Shown here piece after piece: positions 33,266 to 41,277 of a stretch of 42,015 bases of DNA. The stretch's first letter is position 1, and each line of letters starts with the position of its first letter. The DNA is taken from NCBI GenBank assembly GCA_030425355.1, contig JAUIAG010000009.1:1-42015 (forward strand), given 5' to 3'. This DNA is from Verrucomicrobiia bacterium. Lineage in GTDB: Bacteria > Verrucomicrobiota > Verrucomicrobiia > Limisphaerales > JAJOIW01. Made by a program: the position numbers and the translations under genes. Under the pieces are notes generated by a model. That model was given only the letters and a program-made list of their open reading frames with translations. It was not told the DNA's origin and searched no databases.

Positions 33266-35410
33266 TCATTCTTCCGGCAGGGCAAAGGCGATATACGATT
33301 CACCGCTTCTGGTGCCGATCTTTCCACCACCGCAGGCAATCACGATGAACTGGCGGCCGCCGACGGTGTAAACGGCGGGTGTGGCATATCCCGCAGCCGG
33401 GAGTTTCGCCTTCCACAGTTCCTCACCTGTCCCGCGGTCAAAGGCGCGGATGTGCTCGTCGCGGCTGGCAGCAATGAACACCATGCCGCCGGCAGTCACC
33501 ACCGGGCCGCCGTAATTTTCCGTCCCGGTGCCTTTGATACCTCTGGCCCTGAGGTCTTCCCATTCGCCGAGTGGCACCTTCCACCGGTATTCGCCGGTGT
33601 TGAGGTCAATGGCATTGAGTGTACCCCATGGCGGTTTGACTGCGGGATGGTTTTCCGAATCGAGGAACCGGTTATAGCCGGTGGAGGAGTATGGGCTTCG
33701 ACCGACCACATCATCGGCTTCTGCGGCACCATCGGTTTCACCGGTTGTTCCATAGAGGAAACTGGTGACCGCTTCGCGCTGTGCCTGACTCAGAAAGGCA
33801 AAGGAGGGCATGACCTTGCGTCCTGTTTCGAGAAGTTTCATGGTGTCCTCAGGCTTGAGCCGGCTTTCAAGATTGATGAGGCCCGGGACATTCTGCAGTG
33901 GATTGCCGGCGCGGTCCGGTCCATGACAGACGGCACAGACCTGAGAATAGATGGCCCGGCCCGTCGAGACCTTCCCGTCGCGCCGCTCAGCCGGCACCAT
34001 CGTCAGAATCCATGGCATTTCATTGGCATTGACATAGAGAATGCCGTCGGGGGATGTCGCAGCGCCGCCCCATTCCGCTCCGCCGTCGAACCCCGGGAAG
34101 ATGATGGTGCCTTCGAGGCTGGGGGGAGCGAAGGGCGCATGGGGTCTGATGCGGGAAAATTTTTCGAGAACCCCGCGGTGTGATTCCTCGCTGATGTCGG
34201 TGATCTGATCCCAGGAAAAGAGCTGCCTGGCAAAGGGGGCGGGCCTGACCGGAACAGGCTGGGTTGGAGCGGCAACTTCCCCCTGCAGGTCTGATGGCGG
34301 TACGGGAATTTCCTCGATTGGATAGACTGGCTCGCCGGTCACCCGGTCAAAGACGAAGACATGGCCGGATTTGGTGACCTGTGCCACGGCATCGATGCGC
34401 CGTCCATCCTTTTCGATGGTGAGGAGGTTGGGAGGGGCGGGGAGATCGCGATCCCACAGGTCGTGATGGACAAACTGGAAATGCCAGAGACGCTCGCCGC
34501 TTGAGGCGTCCAGTGCGATGAGACAGTTGGCAAAGAGGTTATCGCCGAGTCGATTACCGCCCCAGAAGTCGAAGGCGGCTGATCCGGTGGGGCAGTAGAC
34601 AATCCCCCGGTCTTCATCGAGGGCGAAACCGGTCCAGACATTGGCGCCGCCGATAAATTTCCATGCATTGGGGGGCCATGTTTCATAGCCGAATTCTCCG
34701 GGCTGGGGGATGGTGTTGAAGCGCCAGACCAGTTTCCCGGAGCGGAGGTCGTAGGCGCGGATGTGACCCGGTGCGGCCGGTGCCGGCCCTTCGCCGAGGC
34801 GCATCCCGGTGATGAGCAGATTCCGGTAGACCACGCCGGGAGTATTGGCCTGAAGCTGCAGCCCCTCGACGTCCCTTCCAAGCCCGTCCATCAGATCAAC
34901 GGAGCCGCCATCACCGAAGGAACTGATGCGCTGTCCGCTGCCTGCATCAATTGCATGGAGATATCGGTCGTTGCCGAAGATAATGCGGCCCCGGTTACCG
35001 TCATGCCAGTAGACCAGACCACGGTTCACCCCGGATTTCCGAAGGCCCTCACCGGCCGGATCCCATTGCCAGAGCTCTGTTCCATTGGAGGCGTCGACCG
35101 CGAAGAGCCGGAGATCCGGCGTGGTGCCGAAGAGGACTCCGTCAACAACCAGGGGATTGCACTGGATCTGTGACCGGTTGGAGCTGTCCCGGCCGCCGGT
35201 CGTGTATTCCCACGCACGAATCAGATGCCTCACATTCGTAGGCGTGACCTGAGTGGCAGGGGAGTACTGACTGCTCGACTTCGAACCGAGATAGAACCGC
35301 CAGTCGAGATCGACTGCCTGCGCAGCCGCCTGAGATGTGAACAGGCAGAGACCCGACAGCAGCCCGATCGCTGTCGTCAGGGAAGTTCGCGTGACACTCA
35401 TGCCCGACAT
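33266..35410 (-). CDS. PQQ-dependent dehydrogenase with cytochrome c domain
   Basis: A 714-residue exported quinoprotein. The signal is TTAIGLLSGLCLFTSQAAAQA. The eight-bladed propeller begins WRFYLGSKSSSQYSPATQVT and recurs with tryptophan-docking repeats (NGTELWQWDPAG, SGKLVWRFNTIP, TGEYRWKVPLGEW). A single CAVCH haem site with RKVMPSFAFLSQAQREAV (methionine ligand) sits between propeller blades around residue 490, not at the C-terminus. This resembles the glucose/quinate-type soluble PQQ enzymes with inserted cytochrome. The substrate is unknown, probably a sugar or alcohol. No pqq biosynthesis genes are in the window. ATG 35410 or 35401 could be used; the GGGGGCGG site favours the first. 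Confidence 0.9.
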   Translation of the reverse strand: MSGMSVTRTSLTTAIGLLSGLCLFTSQAAAQAVDLDWRFYLGSKSSSQYSPATQVTPTNVRHLIRAWEYTTGGRDSSNRSQIQCNPLVVDGVLFGTTPDLRLFAVDASNGTELWQWDPAGEGLRKSGVNRGLVYWHDGNRGRIIFGNDRYLHAIDAGSGQRISSFGDGGSVDLMDGLGRDVEGLQLQANTPGVVYRNLLITGMRLGEGPAPAAPGHIRAYDLRSGKLVWRFNTIPQPGEFGYETWPPNAWKFIGGANVWTGFALDEDRGIVYCPTGSAAFDFWGGNRLGDNLFANCLIALDASSGERLWHFQFVHHDLWDRDLPAPPNLLTIEKDGRRIDAVAQVTKSGHVFVFDRVTGEPVYPIEEIPVPPSDLQGEVAAPTQPVPVRPAPFARQLFSWDQITDISEESHRGVLEKFSRIRPHAPFAPPSLEGTIIFPGFDGGAEWGGAATSPDGILYVNANEMPWILTMVPAERRDGKVSTGRAIYSQVCAVCHGPDRAGNPLQNVPGLINLESRLKPEDTMKLLETGRKVMPSFAFLSQAQREAVTSFLYGTTGETDGAAEADDVVGRSPYSSTGYNRFLDSENHPAVKPPWGTLNAIDLNTGEYRWKVPLGEWEDLRARGIKGTGTENYGGPVVTAGGMVFIAASRDEHIRAFDRGTGEELWKAKLPAAGYATPAVYTVGGRQFIVIACGGGKIGTRSGESYIAFALPEE

Positions 35411-35458
35411 CCTACCGCCCCCGGTCACGGATGTCAGTTGCATTCCGGATTCCGGTAA

Positions 35459-36895
35459 TCAGCGGTTGACGGGAAATTGTCCCGGAAACGCTGCACGAAG
35501 ACGGTTCACAACATCCACCGCACCATTGAACGGGGTGAACTGGGGCTTATCATTCATGATCATCTGAGGCATGGTCCCTTTGCCGTAAACCGAATAGTGA
35601 TTGTCGTATATTTTGGACGAGGCATTGATCTGGGTCTGGACCCATGGATCAATAATGTTCTCAGCGAGTTCGCGCGGATCCACCATCGACCTGGCCAGTG
35701 TGAGCGCTTCCATGAAGGTTGGAAACCGGCTTCGGTGCATGATTTCGCGGTCCCAGTTGCGGAATGCCTCCGGCGAAGTCCGGTTCATCGCGAGGGCCAG
35801 TCTGGCAAATTCGCAGGCTTCGACATGGGAACGGCTGGTCTCGAATCCACGGCTTGCCAGCGCCGGGTTGCACTCGGAATCCAGCGGCATCGGGACCATT
35901 AGAAAGGCGATATCGTAGGGATGCATCGAGACCACTTTCTCCAGTTCCATGTGAAGATTCCTGCAGTACTTGCAGGTGTAGTCGATCATGGCGATGGCGA
36001 CGTGGCGTGCCTCGCGGTTTCCGAGGAGGGGAAGGCTGTTGACATCGAGTCCATGCACATTGCCGAGTCTGGTCAGACCGGAAACCTCGTCTGTGGGAGC
36101 GGTCCTGTCCTCCGGTTCCTGAGTTGTGCCGGCGGCCTGGGTTGTCTCCGTCCCGTCAGGGGACGGTGTTTCCTGTGATGCCGCCTGTTCCTCCTGCACC
36201 CCGACGGGCGGGGTGGTTCCGGCAGATTCCTCATCCTGGGGAGCCCACGTGATCTGAAGGATTATGCCTGCCGCCCACACGATGCCGGCAAGGGCGTAGA
36301 GATTGGAGGGGTGGCCGGGTACGGGGGTCGGGACCCTCCTGCGCCAGACCAGGAGCCCCGCGACTGTCGCGAGGGTGTGAGTTGTCAGGCAGTAGACGCA
36401 GAAGGATTTGAGAACGAAATACTGTATCCCGGCAAAGTAGACGGCTGAGCCGATGGCCATCATCGCGCAGACATTGCCGATCCACTGGAGCCTGTGCAGG
36501 CCATTGGCCCGGAAGAGAAATCCGAGACCGATGCCGAGATAGACGGGCAGGGCGAAAAGACTCACCGGCACCGGGCCGATATAGGCCCATCGGCTGTTCA
36601 GGACTCCGCCACATGAGGACTCCGGACCACAACCGGCGGTCGCCGCTCCGGAAAGGCTGGTCCACAGCAGATAAATAGAAAGGCCGAGGGCAGCAGTGGT
36701 GAGTGTCAGTCCGAGAGGGATGATCCATCCCGGTCCGGAGGCCTTCGCTGCACCGGCCCGGGATGATGCTTTCCCCCGGGTTCCATGGCCGGAATCCGGT
36801 GGCTCATGGCTGGCATTTTCCGGTGGCTTCGCAGAATTCCTGCGGCTCTTCTGAGTCTTACTCTGACTCTGACGGTTTCGAGATTTTTTTCCCAT
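35459..36895 (-). CDS. Vitamin K epoxide reductase (VKOR)-DsbA fusion
   Basis: A 478-residue membrane redox enzyme. After a basic, disordered N-terminus (1-55), residues 56-215 form the four- to five-helix VKOR domain with the loop cysteine pair Cys89 and Cys95 (GCGPESSCGG) and the quinone-side CVYC (Cys166, Cys169). A Pro/Glu-rich linker (220-270) follows. Then comes a thioredoxin/DsbA-like domain with CKYC (Cys308, Cys311) and a cis-proline region KGTMPQMIMND. Such fusions put oxidant and donor in one chain for making disulfide bonds in the periplasm. It is probably the main oxidase here and would need quinones. It is transcribed in the same direction as the operon behind it. Confidence 0.92.
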   Translation of the reverse strand: MGKKSRNRQSQSKTQKSRRNSAKPPENASHEPPDSGHGTRGKASSRAGAAKASGPGWIIPLGLTLTTAALGLSIYLLWTSLSGAATAGCGPESSCGGVLNSRWAYIGPVPVSLFALPVYLGIGLGFLFRANGLHRLQWIGNVCAMMAIGSAVYFAGIQYFVLKSFCVYCLTTHTLATVAGLLVWRRRVPTPVPGHPSNLYALAGIVWAAGIILQITWAPQDEESAGTTPPVGVQEEQAASQETPSPDGTETTQAAGTTQEPEDRTAPTDEVSGLTRLGNVHGLDVNSLPLLGNREARHVAIAMIDYTCKYCRNLHMELEKVVSMHPYDIAFLMVPMPLDSECNPALASRGFETSRSHVEACEFARLALAMNRTSPEAFRNWDREIMHRSRFPTFMEALTLARSMVDPRELAENIIDPWVQTQINASSKIYDNHYSVYGKGTMPQMIMNDKPQFTPFNGAVDVVNRLRAAFPGQFPVNR

Positions 36896-36928
36896 ATTAT
36901 TCCCTTCCGGGCGTTTTGAATGCCCGTG

Positions 36929-37801
36929 TCATGCGCTGTCCTCAAGCCCGTAGAAGGACAGTGCGGTGTCGCGGTACAATGCTGTGCGTTCAGCCTGCGA
37001 AAATCCCGAAAAATAGTCGTCCACAACTGAAACAACCTGGGAATAGGAGGCTGCGAGAGTGCAGACCGGCCAGTCTGTGCCGATCATCAGTCTCGAGGGC
37101 GTAAAGGCATTCACCACCACATCGAGGTAAGGATGAAGTTCAGTGGGTTTCCACCGGGTCCAGTCGGCTTCAGTGACCATGCCCGACACCTTGCAGGTGA
37201 CATTCGGAAACCGGGCCAGTTCGATAATTTCCGATTTCCATGGCTCCATGGTCTGTTCCCGGATGCAGGGCTTGGCAAGGTGGTCGAGAACAAATGGCTG
37301 GTTGGGGAACTCCCTGACCAGTTCAATGGCGGCCGGCAGCTGCCGTGGATAGACGAGGAGGTCGTAAGTCAGTCCGAAGTGCCCGAGGGCGGCGATTCCT
37401 CTGCGGAATTCCCGGCCCAGCATGAAGTTGTCATCCGGTTCATCCTGGACCACATGGCGCACGCCGCGAAACCGCCTGTGGCCGGCGAAGGATTCGAGCT
37501 GCCCGGTGACGGCATCGGATCTGAGGTCCACCCACCCGACGACACCCAGTATCCACGGACTGGCATCAGCCAGCTCCAGCAGCCATCGGGTTTCCTCAAG
37601 AGTCTGCCGTGCCTGGACTGCGACCGATCCGTGAAAGCCGGCCCGTTCCTGAAGCTGGCGTAGTTCGCCGGGCAGCCTGTCCACTCGGAGTGCTTCCATG
37701 GCGGGTCCGTCCATCCACGGATAATCCGCTGGTGAGTAATTCCAGAAATGCTGATGCGCATCGATGCCGGTGACACCGCGACTGGTCACTGCATTATTCA
37801 T
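36929..37801 (-). CDS. Amidohydrolase-2 family, sugar-lactonase-like (L-fuconolactonase type)
   Basis: A 290-residue TIM-barrel metal hydrolase. GIDAHQHFWNYSPADYPWMD is the family's exact opening, with the DAHQHFW metal site. The later elements are GWVDLRSDAVTGQLES, FRGVRHVVQDEPDDNF, FVLDHLAKPCI, VTCKVSGMVTEADWT and RLMIGTDWPVC. Family members with this pattern open L-rhamnono-, L-fucono- or L-galactono-lactone. The preceding genes encode a probable aldose dehydrogenase and a second dehydrogenase, which supports a lactonase role in sugar oxidation. ATG 37801 overlaps the stop of the dehydrogenase gene (ATGAATAA), so the genes are coupled. The substrate is inferred. Confidence 0.85.
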   Translation of the reverse strand: MNNAVTSRGVTGIDAHQHFWNYSPADYPWMDGPAMEALRVDRLPGELRQLQERAGFHGSVAVQARQTLEETRWLLELADASPWILGVVGWVDLRSDAVTGQLESFAGHRRFRGVRHVVQDEPDDNFMLGREFRRGIAALGHFGLTYDLLVYPRQLPAAIELVREFPNQPFVLDHLAKPCIREQTMEPWKSEIIELARFPNVTCKVSGMVTEADWTRWKPTELHPYLDVVVNAFTPSRLMIGTDWPVCTLAASYSQVVSVVDDYFSGFSQAERTALYRDTALSFYGLEDSA

Positions 37802-38834
37802 GAGCCGCCTCGTCGACCTCGACGATTGCCTTGATGGCACCGGTCTCCGCCCGCGTGAAATCGGCAAATGTATTGGGCAGGTCGGTCAGCCGGGTGTGAT
37901 GAGTGATCCACGTGCCGGTATCAATTTTTCCGTCCTCGATGAGGCCGATGATTCGTCCGAAATCCCGTGGCAGCGCATTCCGCGATGCGAGGATGGATCC
38001 CTCCTTGCGATGAAGCAGCGGGTGGGGGAAGTGCACTTCGCGTGTCGTGATGCCCACGTAGATCAATTTACCGGTGTGCGCCAGGTAGTTGACGGCGTTG
38101 GACATGGACTGGTTGTTGCCGGTGGCATCGATGACCTGGAGGAAACCGTGGCCCTCGGTGATCGTCTCAAAAGCCTTGAGCTCCGATTCATCTCCTGCAA
38201 AACGGACCGTGTGATGGACGCCCATTTTTTCCCGGCAGAAATCGAGGCGTGCCTGGTTCATGTCGAGGACGGTGATGGTCGCTCCGGCGAGGCGGGCAAA
38301 CTCAATGGCCGAGAGTCCGATTGGTCCGGCACCGATGACAAGCAGATGGTCGCCCGACTGCGGGGCTGCCCGGTCCACCGAATGGCAGCCGATCGCGAGA
38401 GTCTCAACCAGGGCCAGCTGCTCGAAATCAAGTCTGGAGCTGGGATGCAGTTTTTCGGCGCGGATATTGAAGAACGGCCGCATGCCGCCATCGGTGTGCA
38501 CACCGATAACCTGAAGGTCCTCGCAGCAGTTGGAATGCCCACGGAGACTGGCAAAGCTTTTCGGGTTGTTCATGTAGGGCTCCACCGAACAGCGGTCGCC
38601 GGGTCTGACGTTGGTTACGCCTTCACCGACTTCCACGACCTCGACCCCGAGTTCATGGCCGGGAATCCGCGGGTAGCTGAAGAATGGCATTTTGCCGAGG
38701 TAGCCCGAGAGGTCCGTGCCGCAGATGCCGATGCGGTGAACCCGGACCCGGGCCTGTCCCGGTCCCGGCGGCGGAAGCTCCGGGGCATTGAGGATTTCGA
38801 TTTTGCCGGGTTCCTGAAAATAGACTGCTTTCAT
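37794..38834 (-). CDS. Zinc-type medium-chain alcohol/polyol dehydrogenase, structural-zinc cysteines lost
   Basis: A 346-residue MDR protein. The catalytic zinc residues are present: GICGTDLSG (Cys), IPGHELGVEVVEV (His, Glu) and ETLAIGCHSV. The coenzyme site is VIGAGPIGLSAIEFARLAGA with VLDMNQARL, an acidic residue favouring NAD. The lobe that normally holds four cysteines reads VEPYMNNPKSFASLRGHSNC, so three of the four structural ligands are absent. Relatives without structural zinc exist. It may act on a deoxy-sugar acid, analogous to L-galactonate 5-dehydrogenase or 2-keto-3-deoxy-L-fuconate dehydrogenase. The start overlaps neither neighbour but is 15 bases from the aldo-keto reductase stop. 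Confidence 0.85.
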   Translation of the reverse strand: MKAVYFQEPGKIEILNAPELPPPGPGQARVRVHRIGICGTDLSGYLGKMPFFSYPRIPGHELGVEVVEVGEGVTNVRPGDRCSVEPYMNNPKSFASLRGHSNCCEDLQVIGVHTDGGMRPFFNIRAEKLHPSSRLDFEQLALVETLAIGCHSVDRAAPQSGDHLLVIGAGPIGLSAIEFARLAGATITVLDMNQARLDFCREKMGVHHTVRFAGDESELKAFETITEGHGFLQVIDATGNNQSMSNAVNYLAHTGKLIYVGITTREVHFPHPLLHRKEGSILASRNALPRDFGRIIGLIEDGKIDTGTWITHHTRLTDLPNTFADFTRAETGAIKAIVEVDEAAHE

Positions 38835-38849
38835 TGTGTCGGGAAGGCG

Positions 38850-39782
38850 TCAGTTATTTTTGGCGAGGCCTTCGGTATGCCCGAGGTTCTTGACGGGTTC
38901 GAGGATCTGCAGAACTTCGTTGATCAGTTCCTCCTCGACTGGTTCGGAAACCCACTGCGCCCATTTGCGGATATTGGCAGGATTGGCCGAACCGGTGATG
39001 GTCGTGGAGATTTCCGTGTTGCTGAACACCGAATACTGCAGTGCCAGCTTGGCAATATCCACTCCTTTGGAGGCGCAGTATTCCGCCGCCTTTCGGCAGG
39101 TTGCCTTGACTTCTGCCGGTTCCTTGTGCCATTCGGGCAGAATCGCGTTGGTCAGCAGCCTGGCCGCAAAAGGCCCCGCGTTCATGATCCCGACGCCCTT
39201 TTCCCTGAAATACGGAATCAGGTCGGCCAGTCGGGTGTTCTGAAGGGTATACTGATTATAGGAAAGGATCACATCCACCGGCACCTGGTCCAGGACGAAA
39301 GGGAAAATCTTCATGGGATAGCCGGAGAAACCGATGTAGCGAACCTTGCCCTGATCGCGCGCCTTGACCATTGCCGGAATGGTTTCCTCAACCACCTGCT
39401 GCATTTCAACAAATTCGATGTCGTGGGCGAGGATGATATCCAGATGGCTGACGCCCAGCCGGTGCAGGCTCACGTCGATGCTTTCCTCAACCCTTTTGGC
39501 GGAAAAATCAAAATGATTGAGGTCGTAGCGGCCGAGTTTGGTGCACAGGGTATAGTCCTCGCGCCGCACGTCACGAAGCGCAATTCCCAGCAGCACCTCC
39601 GACATCCCCCGGCCGTAAAAAGGCGAGGTGTCGATGAAGTTCATGCCCAGGTCCATGGCCACACGAACCGACTGCATGGCCTCTTCCAGTGTGACCATGC
39701 GGAATTCCTGCCCCAGTGATGAGGCCCCAAAACCGACAACCGGTATCTCAAGGTCGGTTTTTCCCAGTCTTCTTTTTTCCAT
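38850..39782 (-). CDS. Aldo-keto reductase, L-galactose/L-fucose dehydrogenase-like
   Basis: A 310-residue TIM-barrel oxidoreductase. FIDTSPFYGRGMSEVLLG contains the catalytic Asp and Tyr, YTLCTKLGRYDL the Lys, and LDIILAHDIEFVEM the His. IITGSAN-type cofactor residues appear as TTITGSANPANIRKWAQW. The layout matches plant L-galactose dehydrogenase and bacterial D-threo-aldose 1-dehydrogenase, which oxidise L-fucose, L-galactose or D-arabinose to the lactone. In this operon it would make the lactone that the amidohydrolase opens. The exact sugar is not determinable from sequence. Confidence 0.85.
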   Translation of the reverse strand: MEKRRLGKTDLEIPVVGFGASSLGQEFRMVTLEEAMQSVRVAMDLGMNFIDTSPFYGRGMSEVLLGIALRDVRREDYTLCTKLGRYDLNHFDFSAKRVEESIDVSLHRLGVSHLDIILAHDIEFVEMQQVVEETIPAMVKARDQGKVRYIGFSGYPMKIFPFVLDQVPVDVILSYNQYTLQNTRLADLIPYFREKGVGIMNAGPFAARLLTNAILPEWHKEPAEVKATCRKAAEYCASKGVDIAKLALQYSVFSNTEISTTITGSANPANIRKWAQWVSEPVEEELINEVLQILEPVKNLGHTEGLAKNN

Positions 39783-39816
39783 ATATCTCTTCTTGATTTC
39801 CCGGACAGTCCGTGGA

Positions 39817-40650
39817 CTACCCGTTTGTCAGGAAAGCCTTGAAACTTTCCATGGTCTTTTGTGCCGCTGATTCCGCATCGGGTTTGGGAAATGCCTCTGC
39901 GGAGGCAAACCCATGGAATCCGATTTTCCTCAAAGCCGCACCGATGGGGGCGAAGTCAGTGTGGCCGAATCCGGCAGCGTGGCGGTTTGAGTCGACAAAA
40001 TGGACGTGCCCGACCATGTCGCCCGCCTCCTCAATTGCCGCGGCAATATCCACCTCTTCAATATTCATGTGGAACAGATCGCACAGCAGACGGACATTCT
40101 CCGCGCCGGTTTTTTGAATGAAGGCTTTGGCATCCGCGGTGAGGTTGAAAAGATTGGTTTCATAGCGGTTGAGGTGTTCGTAGAGAAACACGGTGCCACA
40201 TTGAGCAGCGTGCCGGCCGAGATCAACCAGAGCGGATCCGAGAAAATCCAGCGCCTGTTCGCGGGAAACCCCGTCCCCCCACCGGCCCTGCATGGACCCG
40301 AGAATCGCCGGGGCTCCGTGTTCCGCGCCGGCGTCGATGATGCCTTTGATGAAATCCACCGCTCTGGCTCTCACAGTCGGATCCGGATGACACAGGTGCC
40401 ATTGATGTCTCACCCATCCGCCGCCGGTCCCCACAGCCGCGAGAGACAGTCCCAGATCGGTCAGCACTCCGGCCACCGGAAGGGACCGGATCGCCTCACT
40501 GGAGGGGGCGAAAAGCTCGACCCCGTCAAAGCCGGCCTCCTTCGCCCTGCGACAGCCGTTCTCCCAGCCGTCATGAAAAACAAAAGGCCCGTTTTTTGCC
40601 TCCGGCACCACCGAAATCGTGACGCTGCTTCTGATTCGCGCAATTTCCAT
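39817..40650 (-). CDS. Sugar phosphate isomerase/epimerase-like TIM barrel (xylose isomerase-like)
   Basis: A 277-residue AP-endonuclease-2 family barrel. It has AKEAGFDGVELFAPSSEAI, VFLYEHLNRYETNLFNL (Glu metal ligand), VRLLCDLFHMNIEEVD (Asp, His), GHVHFVDSNRHAAGFGHTDF and FASAEAF. These are typical of hydroxypyruvate isomerase and 3-keto-sugar epimerases. Its role in the operon is probably a sugar isomerisation or epimerisation step; the substrate is unknown. ATG 40650 begins the conserved part without a strong ribosome-binding site; earlier starts give an unnatural low-complexity extension. It is first of the four-gene minus-strand operon and divergent from the GNAT gene. Confidence 0.8.
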   Translation of the reverse strand: MEIARIRSSVTISVVPEAKNGPFVFHDGWENGCRRAKEAGFDGVELFAPSSEAIRSLPVAGVLTDLGLSLAAVGTGGGWVRHQWHLCHPDPTVRARAVDFIKGIIDAGAEHGAPAILGSMQGRWGDGVSREQALDFLGSALVDLGRHAAQCGTVFLYEHLNRYETNLFNLTADAKAFIQKTGAENVRLLCDLFHMNIEEVDIAAAIEEAGDMVGHVHFVDSNRHAAGFGHTDFAPIGAALRKIGFHGFASAEAFPKPDAESAAQKTMESFKAFLTNG

Positions 40651-40774
40651 CTGTTTGGTGGAGCATAGTGATTCGACCTCTTTCTGTCCATCACCTCCTT
40701 GGGCGCGGGTGGCAGCCCGCCTGCCGCCGCCATTCAGTTCGACAGTTCCCGACAGATTCACATACAATGACCGG

Positions 40775-41263
40775 GTGAGTGAATTGACATATTGTGTCGC
40801 GGATTACAGCAACCCCGTCCATGCCCGTGCCGTCACCGAAATGGTCAACTGCCTGGCTATGGACCCGGTGGGACAGGGCAGGCCCCTGCCTGCGGAAATT
40901 CTCCAGGCTCTCGTCCCGGCTCTGGCCAGATACCCGAACTGCTTCAGCATCCTCTCCATGGACGGGGATACCGGCGTCGGGCTTTCGCTCTGCTTTGAAT
41001 CCCTGTCCTCATTCAAGGCCCGCCCCATCGTCAATATTCACGATTTTGTGGTGAGGCAGGGGTATCGCGGACAGGGGATTGCCCGCCGTCTGATTGAGGA
41101 AACCGAAAAGGAAGCCAGGCGTCGGGACGCCTGCAAAATGACACTGGAAGTCCTCGAAGGCAACCGGTCGGCCCAGCGGCTCTATGAACGGTGCGGTTTC
41201 AGCGGCTATGAGCTTGATCCCGCCAACGGAAAGGCCCTTTTCTGGGAGAAGGCCCTTGTTTAG
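40775..41263 (+). CDS. GNAT family N-acetyltransferase
   Basis: A 162-residue acetyltransferase. VNIHDFVVRQGYRGQGIARRL is motif A with the acetyl-CoA loop Q/RxxGxG/A, and MTLEVLEGNRSAQRLYERCGF is motif B with the tyrosine. The N-terminal half is variable (YPNCFSILSMDGDTGVGLSL). The substrate is unknown; the closest named patterns act on small molecules or on protein N-termini. GTG 40775 is used because it starts YCVADYS, the usual GNAT opening, with a GACCGGG run before it. It is divergent from the isomerase operon and converges with the last gene. Confidence 0.85.
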   Translation: MSELTYCVADYSNPVHARAVTEMVNCLAMDPVGQGRPLPAEILQALVPALARYPNCFSILSMDGDTGVGLSLCFESLSSFKARPIVNIHDFVVRQGYRGQGIARRLIEETEKEARRRDACKMTLEVLEGNRSAQRLYERCGFSGYELDPANGKALFWEKALV

Positions 41264-41277
41264 ATTGAGAGAGACCG

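Noticed and set aside
37764..39719. A 651-codon plus-strand open frame across the amidohydrolase, dehydrogenase and aldo-keto reductase genes
   Set aside because: It is antisense to three well-recognised genes of the minus-strand operon, with no start-site evidence or domain.
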